A stretch of DNA of 46,925 nt from Candidatus Avispirillum faecium (GTDB lineage Bacteria; Bacillota; Clostridia; Oscillospirales; CAG-272). Below the pieces are notes generated by a model, which was not told where the DNA came from, did not search any database, and was given only the letters and a program-made list of their open reading frames with translations. Within the stretch, counting starts at the first letter, position 1, and each line of letters starts with the position of its first letter. Made by a program: the position numbers and the translations under genes. Positions 7,739 through 15,187 of this stretch are shown one piece after another. Where the stretch lies: positions 1 through 46,925 of the forward strand of contig CAJFOI010000044.1 in NCBI GenBank assembly GCA_904396155.1, in the 5' to 3' direction.

Positions 7739-8482
7739 ATGCAGCCAAAGAAAAAACCGATGCTTGGTATTTTGGGCGGGCTGGGTCCCATGTCCAGCGT
7801 ATATTTTTATAAACTGATCACTGCACACACACAAGCTGCAAGGGATCAGGAGCATATCGACATCATTTTGTCCTCCCGGGCGTCCACCCCGGACCGAACA
7901 GATTACATTATGGGGAAAAGCAAGGAAAGCCCCCTGCCGTACATGGTAGAGGATGCCCTGCGCCTGGAAGCGTATGGAGCAGACCTGATCGTAATTCCCT
8001 GCAACACAGCCCATTATTTTATCGATGAGGTACGCCGAAGCGTACAGGTTCCCGTACCGAGCATAATTGAAGAGACTGCAGCGTATATAAAACAGTGTGG
8101 TTATAAAAAAGCCGGCATTATGGCTACGCAGGGTACCGTGGTCTCCGGATCCTATCAGCAGAAGCTGGAGCAGCTGGGGATCGACTGGGAAATTCCCGGA
8201 GAGACAGAGCAGGAATATCTCCACCGACTGATTTACAATGACATCAAAAGCGGAAAAGATCCGGATATATCTCTTTTTTCTGCAGTTGTGGAAGATTTGC
8301 AAAAAAAAGGCTGCGATGTGTTGATCCTGGGCTGTACGGAGCTGTCTCTCATCCGGGAGACAGACGGGATGGAGATCCCCTTTGCCGACGCATTGAAAAT
8401 CCTCGCCCACCGGGCCATTGAGCTGTGCGGGGCGAAGTCCGTGGGACTTCTTTCGAGGGAGGGCTGCAATGAAGCTGTTTGA
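7739..8482 (+). CDS. PLP-independent aspartate/glutamate racemase
   Basis: This 247-residue member of the Asp/Glu racemase superfamily interconverts L- and D-amino acids by a two-cysteine acid-base mechanism. Both catalytic cysteines are visible: Cys88 in VIPCNTAHYF and Cys199 in ILGCTELSLI. The N-terminal GILGGLGPMSS is the usual substrate-binding loop. The sequence looks closer to aspartate racemases than to MurI, since the GGxGPxx(S/A) start replaces the MurI DSGxGG motif. RBS AAGGGGG precedes the ATG. It overlaps the start of murE by 14 nt, which implies translational coupling. It would supply D-Asp to the ligase encoded just upstream. Confidence 0.88.
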   Translation: MQPKKKPMLGILGGLGPMSSVYFYKLITAHTQAARDQEHIDIILSSRASTPDRTDYIMGKSKESPLPYMVEDALRLEAYGADLIVIPCNTAHYFIDEVRRSVQVPVPSIIEETAAYIKQCGYKKAGIMATQGTVVSGSYQQKLEQLGIDWEIPGETEQEYLHRLIYNDIKSGKDPDISLFSAVVEDLQKKGCDVLILGCTELSLIRETDGMEIPFADALKILAHRAIELCGAKSVGLLSREGCNEAV

Positions 8483-9938
8483 CGTAGTACAAAATATTGA
8501 GCATACAGGCGGCTCAGAAGACTGGGTAAGGCGGATCGAATACGATTCCCGCAAGGCATGCCCCGGAGATTTGTTTGTGTGTCTTCCCGGCGGGCAGCGG
8601 GACGGGCACGATTATGCACCCCAGGCTTATGAAAACGGCTGCAGGATGTTCTTGTGTCAGAAAAAGCTGGAACTGCCAGAGGACGCAGTCCAGGTCATCA
8701 CACCGGATACACGGGCGGCACTGGCAGTGATCTCGGCAGATTTCTACGACCATCCGGCAGATCGGCTGCATCTGATCGGAATTACGGGAACGAAGGGAAA
8801 AACCACCACTGCACTGCTGATTGCAGCAGTGCTCAATGCCGCCGGGAAAAACTGTGCTTATATCGGCTCCAACGGCGTGATCATCAATGGAAAACACACA
8901 GAAACGGTAAACACCACACCGGAGAGCCGGGATCTGCACCATTATTTCAATTTGATGACCGATGCAAGTGTTCGGTATGCAGTCCTGGAGGTCTCTTCGC
9001 AGGCGCTGGCGCACCATCGGGTAGATGGGATTCCTTTTGAGACAGTGGTCTTCACCAATTTGTCAGAGGATCACATCGGCCCCGGAGAGCATCCGGATTT
9101 TGCAGACTACCGGGACAGCAAGCGGCGGCTGTTCACATCCCACAGGGCAAAATATGCCGTCTATAATGCAGATGATCCGGCGGCGGCATATATGCTGCAA
9201 GGGTTTCATGGAAAAGAGATCTCCTATGGGATCCGCAAGGAAGCAGATTACAACGCTTACAATCTTGCCCAGTACCGCACATCCACAGCATTGGGTGTAG
9301 AATTTGATTTTTTCAGCGGCAGCCGAAGCGAGCATGTACAGCTGATGTCTCCGGGTATATTCAGCGTATACAATGGGCTCGCTGCCATCGCCGTCTGTGA
9401 GATTTTCGGCGTCAGCCGGGATTTCGCCGCCGGTGTGCTGGAGAAGACTCCTATCCAGGGACGTTTTGAAATTGTGCCGGGGATCCCCGAACGCACCTTT
9501 ATCATCGACTACGCCCATAACGGACTCAGCCTTACCAGTGCGCTGATGACCTTGCGGGAATACAAGCCGAACCGCCTCATCTGCGTATTTGGGTCCATCG
9601 GCGGCCGCACAAAGGGCAGGCGGCGGGAACTGGCAGAAGCGGCTTCCGCACTGGCAGATTACTGCATCATCACCAGCGACAATCCGGATTTCGAGCCTCC
9701 GGAAGACATCGTCAACGAGATTGCCTCCTACATGTCTGCAGACTGCGACTACGAATGCATTCTGGACCGGAGAGAAGCAATTTTCCGGGCTGTGGAAATG
9801 TCCCAAAAAGAGGACATTGTGCTTTTTGCAGGAAAAGGACACGAGACCTTTCAGCTCATATATGGAAAAAAAGAGCCCTTTATAGAGCGGGAGATCATTC
9901 TGGAAGCTTGCCGGGAATTTTCGCCCCGCCCCCTCTAA
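8469..9938 (+). CDS. murE: UDP-MurNAc-tripeptide synthetase (MurE family)
   Basis: This 489-residue Mur ligase adds the third stem residue to UDP-MurNAc-L-Ala-D-Glu. The ATP-binding loop GTKGKTTT is at residues 107-114 and TTPESRDLH at about 149-157. The lysine expected to be carbamylated is in FADYRDSKRRLF, and GRFEIV opens the C-terminal domain. The substrate-selecting motif is DNPD (404-407), not the DNPR that binds meso-DAP, which points to Lys or another diamino acid. ATG 8469 follows GAGGGAGGG inside the 3' end of the racemase gene. The IDYAHNG motif differs from the common YAHTPD. It could be the housekeeping MurE or a paralogue; the window cannot tell. Confidence 0.9.
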   Translation: MKLFDVVQNIEHTGGSEDWVRRIEYDSRKACPGDLFVCLPGGQRDGHDYAPQAYENGCRMFLCQKKLELPEDAVQVITPDTRAALAVISADFYDHPADRLHLIGITGTKGKTTTALLIAAVLNAAGKNCAYIGSNGVIINGKHTETVNTTPESRDLHHYFNLMTDASVRYAVLEVSSQALAHHRVDGIPFETVVFTNLSEDHIGPGEHPDFADYRDSKRRLFTSHRAKYAVYNADDPAAAYMLQGFHGKEISYGIRKEADYNAYNLAQYRTSTALGVEFDFFSGSRSEHVQLMSPGIFSVYNGLAAIAVCEIFGVSRDFAAGVLEKTPIQGRFEIVPGIPERTFIIDYAHNGLSLTSALMTLREYKPNRLICVFGSIGGRTKGRRRELAEAASALADYCIITSDNPDFEPPEDIVNEIASYMSADCDYECILDRREAIFRAVEMSQKEDIVLFAGKGHETFQLIYGKKEPFIEREIILEACREFSPRPL

Positions 9939-9956
9939 ATATTTTGGCGTATACCC

Positions 9957-9998
9957 AAAGCCCCATAGATGCCGGTGAGGCATCTATGGGGCTTTATC
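9957..9998 (+). terminator. Strong terminator ending the asnB-murE operon
   Basis: A 17-bp perfect stem (9957-9973 with 9979-9995; core GCCCCATAGATGCC) with a 5-nt loop ends in a T-rich stretch. It also faces the convergent mtlD gene and may serve both strands because the stem starts with AAA. Confidence 0.9.
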
Positions 9999-10007
9999 TT
10001 GCTGCGT

Positions 10008-11204
10008 TTATACGATCATACCAAGCGTTTCATGAAGCTTTTTCTCTGCAGCTGTGAAAATTTTATCCAGTCCCTCCCCTGCTGCAAAATGTGCGTACAT
10101 CTCCAGCGTGCATTTTGTAAGCGGATGGTCCAGGGAAAGCCCTGTCAGGGAAAGCAACGCCTTTTCCGCGTCTGCTCCACTTTCTCCCCCCTCCCGAAGG
10201 TAGCAGGAGAGCGCTGCGGCACTTCCCGTACAAATGTACACCGGAAAAGCGCCCTGCTCCCATACCGTACACGCTGCGCCGGTAAGCCGATCCATGCGGG
10301 CAAGCTTGCGGGGAATATCTGCACCTACCCGGGCGCAGGTATCTCCCAGAGCTCGATTGCCGAAACGGCGAAGCAGATCGCCGATGTGCTCCAGCAGCGG
10401 CACGCAGTCCACACGATATTTTCTGCTCAGTGCGCCGGCAGATTCCAGCATGGCGTTTTGCGCCAGCAGGCGGATAAAAGGATCCCCGATGCTCTCCCAA
10501 ATATAGGTATACCCCAAAAGCTGCCCCAAATACGCACAGACTGCGTGCCCCATATTGTGGATGAACAGCTTGCGCTCTATGTAATAATGAAAGGGTGTAA
10601 ACGGCACCATATTGGGAATTTGCGGGATTTCTCCCTTAAAGGCAGCCTGGTCCACCGGCAGTACACAATATTCCTCCACGGCGATGCGCAAAGGATTGAT
10701 TTCTTCTCCGTCCCCATTCTGCTTCAGGGAAGGAACCATTCTCCCCACAGAAGTCTCCACAAGACCGATCTGCTCCAGTTGTTTCTCCGTAAGCTCCTTT
10801 TGTAAGAGTTCTCGAATGTATGCATCCGCATCCATCAAATTTTCACAAATCAAAAGATTCAGTGGCGGCCGGCCCTGCTCTGCCCGGGCACGGACGCCTG
10901 CAGCCAGATTGGGAATGATATACTGGATCGCTTTGGCGCCTACGCAGGTGGCGGCAATATCTGCTTCCAAAATCGCTGCGACCGCCGCCTCTCTGTCGTT
11001 TCCGTCTGCCACGAAGATGTTCCGAATCTGCCTGGTTACAGGCTCTTCTCCCACGATCTCCAGGGGATATTCCCCGTCTGCCCGTATCCTCTGCACAATC
11101 ACGGGAGACACGTCGATAAAAGTTACTTTCGCTCCGGCGTCGGCAAACAGAGGACCGATAAAGCCCCGTCCGATATTTCCGGCTCCAAATATCACTGCAT
11201 TCAT
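10008..11204 (-). CDS. mtlD: Mannitol-1-phosphate 5-dehydrogenase
   Basis: The 398-residue protein opens with the Rossmann motif GAGNIGRGFIGPLFADAGA, which is diagnostic of MtlD and the long-chain mannitol dehydrogenases. The family's DH motif core is visible as KLFIHNMGHAVCAYLG. It oxidises mannitol-1-phosphate to fructose-6-phosphate with NAD in the cytoplasm. The ATG at 11204 has AGGAGAGG upstream. No mannitol PTS gene (mtlA/mtlF) is adjacent, so it stands alone. It could therefore act on another hexitol phosphate delivered by a distant transporter, or run in the mannitol-forming direction. It is convergent with murE and divergent from the uracil-DNA glycosylase gene. Confidence 0.9.
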   Translation of the reverse strand: MNAVIFGAGNIGRGFIGPLFADAGAKVTFIDVSPVIVQRIRADGEYPLEIVGEEPVTRQIRNIFVADGNDREAAVAAILEADIAATCVGAKAIQYIIPNLAAGVRARAEQGRPPLNLLICENLMDADAYIRELLQKELTEKQLEQIGLVETSVGRMVPSLKQNGDGEEINPLRIAVEEYCVLPVDQAAFKGEIPQIPNMVPFTPFHYYIERKLFIHNMGHAVCAYLGQLLGYTYIWESIGDPFIRLLAQNAMLESAGALSRKYRVDCVPLLEHIGDLLRRFGNRALGDTCARVGADIPRKLARMDRLTGAACTVWEQGAFPVYICTGSAAALSCYLREGGESGADAEKALLSLTGLSLDHPLTKCTLEMYAHFAAGEGLDKIFTAAEKKLHETLGMIV

Positions 11205-11363
11205 TTCTTACAGCCTCTCCTATATATTGACAAGTATAGCTTGCACGTACCTGCAGGGTTATTATACCCTTTTCCCAGAGGCAGGTCAAGAAGGGGGGTT
11301 TTCTTTTTTCGAAAAATGTTGTATACTGTACAAAATAGGATCTTACAAACAGAGGAGTATGCC

Positions 11364-11918
11364 ATGGATTGGGAAACACTGGAGGAGGCCTGCCGCAGCT
11401 GCACAAAATGTCCCCTTCACCAGAGCCGGACAAATTGCGTATTCGGCCAGGGCAGCAGGGATGCCGTTCTCATGTTCGTGGGGGAAGCCCCCGGAGAAAA
11501 GGAGGATCTGTCGGGGATTCCCTTTGTAGGGCCCGCCGGAAAACACCTGGACAAATTTCTGGAAGCGGTGGGGATCGATCGCAAACGGGTGTACATCACC
11601 AACATATTAAAATGCCGTCCGCCCCGCAACCGGGATCCCCTTCCCCAGGAGCAGGACTGCTGCATCGACTACCTGCGCACACAGGTCAAACTGATCCAGC
11701 CCAAAATCATCGCATGTCTTGGGCGGATCGCCGCCATGCGTCTGATCACCCCGGATTTTAAGATCACCCGGGACCACGGGGTCTTCCACCAGCGGGGAGA
11801 ATACCTCATTACAGCGGTTTATCACCCCGCCGCCCTGCTCCGGGATCCCCGCAAAAATGAGGACATGTACCGGGATATGAAAGCCATTCGGCAAAAACTG
11901 GATGCCCTGGAAGGGTGA
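11364..11918 (+). CDS. Uracil-DNA glycosylase, family 4 (iron-sulfur type)
   Basis: This 184-residue enzyme removes uracil from DNA. Family 4 markers are all present: an N-terminal CRSCTKCPL cysteine cluster, a VGEAPGEKEDLSG catalytic loop, a CRPPRNRDP segment with QDCC supplying the remaining cluster cysteines, and the HPAALLR loop. The [4Fe-4S] ligands are therefore intact. ATG 11364 has GAGGAG about 8 nt upstream; an upstream open frame to 11241 is not coding. The gene is divergent from mtlD and is followed by the CIRCE element of hsp20, so it is probably monocistronic. I see no convincing terminator before the CIRCE palindrome, which itself could form a hairpin. Confidence 0.95.
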   Translation: MDWETLEEACRSCTKCPLHQSRTNCVFGQGSRDAVLMFVGEAPGEKEDLSGIPFVGPAGKHLDKFLEAVGIDRKRVYITNILKCRPPRNRDPLPQEQDCCIDYLRTQVKLIQPKIIACLGRIAAMRLITPDFKITRDHGVFHQRGEYLITAVYHPAALLRDPRKNEDMYRDMKAIRQKLDALEG

Positions 11919-11929
11919 TTTTTCTCCGA

Positions 11930-11956
11930 TTAGCACTCTCCATATGAAAGTGCTAA
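11930..11956. promoter_or_regulatory. CIRCE operator (HrcA binding site) upstream of hsp20
   Basis: TTAGCACTC-N9-AAGTGCTAA matches the CIRCE consensus TTAGCACTC-N9-GAGTGCTAA with a single mismatch in the first base of the right arm. HrcA bound here represses heat-shock genes and is released when GroEL is occupied by unfolded protein. Its usual targets are groESL and dnaK; here it lies 210 nt upstream of an hsp20 gene. Confidence 0.92.
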
Positions 11957-12165
11957 CATTTACAATTTGTTCACACAAATACAACGATTTATCGGAAAAT
12001 TGCGGCTATACTATAGTTGTCAAAAGGAAAAGACAGACATAGAAGAAAAGAGATGGTAACAATGGGCCGCTTGGAGAGTTCCGACTGACAGCCGACCTTG
12101 CCGGATGAAAATGCAACAGGGCGACATAATAAATATGAATCTCAAAACATTTGGAGGTATGCATT
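11957..12165 (+). promoter_or_regulatory. hsp20 promoter region and long 5' leader
   Basis: A TATACT at 12007-12012 is the best -10 candidate, but its -35 (ACGATT) is poor. If used, the message has a leader of about 150 nt before the ATG at 12166. The leader ends in TTTGGAGGT and contains only tiny open frames. I could not fold it into a known thermosensor by eye, although a GC-rich middle (12060-12125) sits between AT-rich flanks. Confidence 0.4.
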
Positions 12166-12624
12166 ATGTTCGATCTTACACGCAGAAACAATCATCAGGT
12201 AAACACGTACAATCCCTTCCGGGAAATGGAAGAATTTGAAAGGAATTTCTTTTCCAGTCCATGGAACAGCTTCTTCGGAATGCAGGATCTCGCTGAATTC
12301 AAAACCGATGTAACCGACGAAGGAGATCATTACCTTCTGGAAGCCGATCTCCCGGGCTTTGACAAGAAAGACATCCATCTGGATATCAGCGGTGACACGC
12401 TGACCGTGCAGGCAGAGCGCCACAGCAAGGTGGAGGAAAAGGACAAAAAAGACAAGATTGTCCGCATGGAGCGTTCCTATGGTTCCTATAGCAGACAGTT
12501 TGATGTTTCGGGGATCGATACGGAAAACATCAAAGCAAAATATGACAACGGTGTGTTGAAACTCACCCTGCCGAAAAAAGAGCAAAAACCGCTGCCGGCA
12601 TCCAAAAAGCTGGAAATTGAATAA
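12166..12624 (+). CDS. Small heat shock protein, Hsp20/alpha-crystallin family
   Basis: The 152-residue chaperone holds unfolding proteins in a refoldable state. A short N-terminal arm rich in Asn, Phe and Glu (about 1-40) is followed by the alpha-crystallin domain. That domain includes FKTDVTDEGDHYLLEADLPG, the GFDKKDIHLDISGDTLTV strand pair, the LTVQAER segment and the signature NGVLKLTLPKK. ATG 12166 has GGAGG 8 nt upstream; an in-frame TTG at 12151 is not needed. It is preceded by a CIRCE operator and closed by a strong terminator, so it is a monocistronic heat-shock gene probably under HrcA control. Confidence 0.95.
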   Translation: MFDLTRRNNHQVNTYNPFREMEEFERNFFSSPWNSFFGMQDLAEFKTDVTDEGDHYLLEADLPGFDKKDIHLDISGDTLTVQAERHSKVEEKDKKDKIVRMERSYGSYSRQFDVSGIDTENIKAKYDNGVLKLTLPKKEQKPLPASKKLEIE

Positions 12625-12630
12625 TTGATA

Positions 12631-12673
12631 GAAAAAGTGCCCTGTCCGCAAATGCGGACAGGACACTTTTTCT
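12631..12673. terminator. Bidirectional terminator after hsp20
   Basis: AAAAAGTG-CCTGTCCGC pairs with GCGGACAGG-CACTTTTT, with one mismatch and an AAAT loop. Flanking A- and T-runs allow it to end hsp20 and the convergent gene at 12678. Confidence 0.92.
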
Positions 12674-12677
12674 GTTC

Positions 12678-13787
12678 CTATGCGAAATCGTCCTCATAGC
12701 CGATTATCTGCCGCACATATTCCCAGGATTCATCCTCCCTGGTTCTGTATGTGTCCGCCAGATACTCCGCACGTGAGACAGTTTTATCCGCCCCCCGGGC
12801 AGTCAACAGATGATCCACATAAAGCCAGTACTGGTAAATGCTCTTGTACTGGCGAGAAAACGCACCGGTCTCCACATAGGAAGCAGGTGCGATCTTTATC
12901 TGCCGGCCGTCTTCCATTTGAAATGTCAACAGGATTTCCCCGTCGGAAAGCTCAGCATCCACCGTATAGGATACAATCTGATCCCAACCGTACTGCTGCA
13001 CACCGCCCAAACGTGCCACCCGAATGCCGTCTGCTCCTGCACATGTCCAAAAAGAAGCGGCAACCACAAGGACGGCCGCAAATACAAATATTGTACACAC
13101 AGCGGGCAACAGCATCCATAAAGAAGGAGCGGGAGCAGCATCTGCGATCTCCTCTTCTTCGTCTTCTGCTTCCTCCTCCAAGGGAGCCTCCTCTTCCTCG
13201 GAAAGCTCCGGGGGCAGCGTATACCCCGGCGGAAGCTGGGTGGGCAGGTCCGCATATAACTTTTCTGCGGCATCTTCCTCACTGCCAAAAGCAGAAGGCG
13301 CATAGAGTGTATCCCAACCATCCGCATCTTTGGAAAACCGCTCCTCCTGTACCGGCAAGTCCTCCTGCGCTCCCCGCTGGGATGCTAATGCCGAAGCAAT
13401 GCGCCGAGCCCGCAGCCCGGCGGCTGTCTCCTCCAAATCTTCAGCTGGAGGGTCCGGCAGCACATACGCCTCGTCGGGTCCCTCATCCGGAAGGCAGTCC
13501 GCCGCCTGCACCTGCTCTGTCTCCAGGGGTTCTTCCTGCGGCACTGCAGGATCCCTGCGGCTTTCCAAAAAACGTATGATCCACAGCGCCGCAAAGATAT
13601 ATGCGGCCGCAGCACACAGTACGACCAGGACGGTAAAGGACAGCGAATAGGTGCCCGCGTCTGCACCCACCTGCAGCGCCGTCAGCTTCTGATACAAAAA
13701 AGCGGCGCCGATGGAAAACAATATGCCGCCCAGTACTGCTCCGCTCCGCCCAAGCCCGCGCCGGGAAATTCCAAACTGTTTTTTCAT
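12678..13787 (-). CDS. Membrane protein of unknown function with long acidic middle
   Basis: I do not recognise this 369-residue protein. It has two transmembrane helices near the N-terminus (about 15-33 and 47-70). A cytoplasmic Glu/Asp/Pro-rich region of about 130 residues follows, including a run of mixed Glu/Asp (EEEEAPLEEEAEDEEEE). A third hydrophobic helix lies at about 225-247. The C-terminal 110-residue domain is beta-rich (GWDQIVSYTVDAELSDGEILL, then MEDGRQIKIAP) and looks like a PH-like fold. Starts at 13787, 13793 or 13796 are all possible; 13787 has the best spacing from AAGGA. It follows a phosphodiesterase gene by 45 nt on the same strand. Confidence 0.75.
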   Translation of the reverse strand: MKKQFGISRRGLGRSGAVLGGILFSIGAAFLYQKLTALQVGADAGTYSLSFTVLVVLCAAAAYIFAALWIIRFLESRRDPAVPQEEPLETEQVQAADCLPDEGPDEAYVLPDPPAEDLEETAAGLRARRIASALASQRGAQEDLPVQEERFSKDADGWDTLYAPSAFGSEEDAAEKLYADLPTQLPPGYTLPPELSEEEEAPLEEEAEDEEEEIADAAPAPSLWMLLPAVCTIFVFAAVLVVAASFWTCAGADGIRVARLGGVQQYGWDQIVSYTVDAELSDGEILLTFQMEDGRQIKIAPASYVETGAFSRQYKSIYQYWLYVDHLLTARGADKTVSRAEYLADTYRTREDESWEYVRQIIGYEDDFA

Positions 13788-13832
13788 GTGCATCATTCCT
13801 TCCGGAAATATCCGCAAAAGTTTCTTCTCGCC

Positions 13833-14312
13833 TTATGCCAGCGAAATTGTCCCAACTCCGGCAACAATGCGCCCATCCTCTATATGCACGACCCCATAGG
13901 TCCTGTCTCTGCCGCATCCCACCGTACCCGGATTGAAGAGGCGGATTCCATTCAAAACGCGGTCTTCCGGCATATGGGTATGTCCATACAACACCAACCC
14001 TGCATCCCTGGCCTGCGCCGCTGCAAGCAGCCGCCCTATCCCGCTTTTTACTCCGTACCTGTGCCCGTGCGTGCAAAAAACACGTACGCCCTCCAGTTCC
14101 AGCACGCACTCATCCACGCCGGCACAGCCAAAATCGTTGTTTCCCAAAACTGCAGTATGCATCAAATTCGGAAAGCGGGAAAACAGCGTCTCCGCCTCCC
14201 GAATTCCATCCCCCAAAAAAATCACCGCATCCATATCCCGTTCATGAGCGCGTATCGCCTGCTCCATCCCACGGACCACACCGTGAGCATCTGAAAAAAC
14301 AAGGATCTTCAA
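13833..14312 (-). CDS. YfcE/MJ0936-type metallophosphodiesterase
   Basis: The 159-residue calcineurin-like phosphoesterase shows the full metal-binding set: FSDAHG (D-x-H), FLGDG, GNND, THGHRYG and YGHTH. Family members hydrolyse phosphodiesters such as bis-pNPP with Mn or Ni; the natural substrate is usually unknown. The start is most likely TTG 14312, which gives MKILVFSDAHG. AGGAGG lies 13 nt upstream, which is rather far, and no ATG fits. The gene is first of a two-gene minus operon with the membrane protein and is divergent from the unknown operon at 14471. Confidence 0.9.
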   Translation of the reverse strand: MKILVFSDAHGVVRGMEQAIRAHERDMDAVIFLGDGIREAETLFSRFPNLMHTAVLGNNDFGCAGVDECVLELEGVRVFCTHGHRYGVKSGIGRLLAAAQARDAGLVLYGHTHMPEDRVLNGIRLFNPGTVGCGRDRTYGVVHIEDGRIVAGVGTISLA

Positions 14313-14363
14313 GATTGTTTCTTTTCCTCCTGCAAATCTCTTATAAAAAGTACGCCTGCTTTG

Positions 14364-14392
14364 AACCACACAAGCGTCTCTCTCATATACTA
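14364..14392 (+). promoter_or_regulatory. Candidate sporulation (sigma-K/sigma-E-like) promoter
   Basis: CATATACTA (14384-14392) fits the sigma-K -10 pattern CATA-N3-TA, with AAC (14364-14366) 17 nt upstream fitting its AC-type -35. A sigma-A reading (TTGAAC, then TATACT 19 nt later) has poor spacing. It lies about 80 nt upstream of the three-gene operon starting at 14471. Confidence 0.4.
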
Positions 14393-14470
14393 TAGCAACG
14401 GAATACCGTAATACTTCAAAATTGTGAAAACGGACGCTGTCCGGTTTCACCGAGAAAGGAAAGGGTTACT

Positions 14471-14689
14471 ATGAGAATCGATAAAAAAACCGTAGATAAA
14501 ATCGCCGGGATGCCGGACGACAGGCTTTGGAAAATGATCCTGTCTCTGGGAGCCTCGAAAGGACTGGATCTCTCAAGTGTCAGAGTATCCTCTGCAGAAC
14601 TGGATAAGATCCGCGCAGCCCTCACCCAGATGACAGACGAAGACATCGTTCGCGCTATGGAGATCCTGGACGCCTGCAAGGACAAATAA
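14471..14689 (+). CDS. Small protein of unknown function, first of a three-gene operon
   Basis: I do not recognise this 72-residue protein. It begins MRIDKKTVDKIAGMPDDRLW and is predicted almost all helical, with charged residues throughout and no signal peptide or membrane segment. It ends with TDEDIVRAMEILDACKDK. AAAGGAAAGGG precedes the ATG. It is 11 nt ahead of the next gene with its own AGGAGG, so the three genes at 14471-15745 form one transcript. The candidate sporulation promoter just upstream suggests expression in the mother cell, but this is only an inference. Confidence 0.8.
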   Translation: MRIDKKTVDKIAGMPDDRLWKMILSLGASKGLDLSSVRVSSAELDKIRAALTQMTDEDIVRAMEILDACKDK

Positions 14690-14700
14690 AGGAGGATACT

Positions 14701-15183
14701 ATGCCGGACAGTGCATTCAATGGGGATCTCTCCCAGATATTGCAGCAACTGCTGGAAAATCCCGAGATATCCAATCTGCTGTCAACCCTGAAGAGTGATA
14801 CACAAAAATCCATATCAGATACCGATACCGATGCAAGCCAGTCCCCGGAAAGCGAAACACACACCGAAACAGAAAACGCAGAATCGGAAGAGGCCGCGCA
14901 GCAGGCGGTGCCCTCTCTTTCTCCGGAAATGCTGGCAAAACTGCCGGCTGTTTTGTCCGTACTGTCCGGGATAGGTGCAGGCACGTCAGCAGCAGACTCG
15001 GGGCAGCAAAACGAAGACGACACAGCAAAACCGCTTCCGGACACCGCCAGCGACGACGCCCATCGAAAGGCACTGCTGCGCGCACTTCGCCCCTACTTGA
15101 ATCCCAAAAGGAGGTCTGTCGTGGACAGCATGCTGCAGCTGGGCGATTTGACCAAGCTTTTCGGCACCGGCCCCAGGAGGTGA
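14701..15183 (+). CDS. Unknown Ser/Thr/Asp-rich protein, second gene of the operon
   Basis: The protein has 160 residues and is not recognised. The N-terminal part (LSQILQQLLENPEISNLLST) is amphipathic helix. Residues 35-70 are a low-complexity Ser/Thr/Asp/Glu stretch. Next comes a hydrophobic LAKLPAVLSVLSGIGAG segment, then RALRPYLNPKRRSVVDSMLQ, which resembles the C-terminal helical motif of short clostridial proteins found in similar triplets. No signal peptide. AGGAGG lies 5 nt before the ATG, and the next gene starts 4 nt after its stop. Confidence 0.78.
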   Translation: MPDSAFNGDLSQILQQLLENPEISNLLSTLKSDTQKSISDTDTDASQSPESETHTETENAESEEAAQQAVPSLSPEMLAKLPAVLSVLSGIGAGTSAADSGQQNEDDTAKPLPDTASDDAHRKALLRALRPYLNPKRRSVVDSMLQLGDLTKLFGTGPRR

Positions 15184-15187
15184 AGAT

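Noticed and set aside
6734-8554. Open frame of 606 codons on the minus strand
   Set aside because: It is a shadow across the ATP-grasp and racemase genes, whose conserved motifs fix the plus strand; no ribosome binding site or known motif on the minus side.
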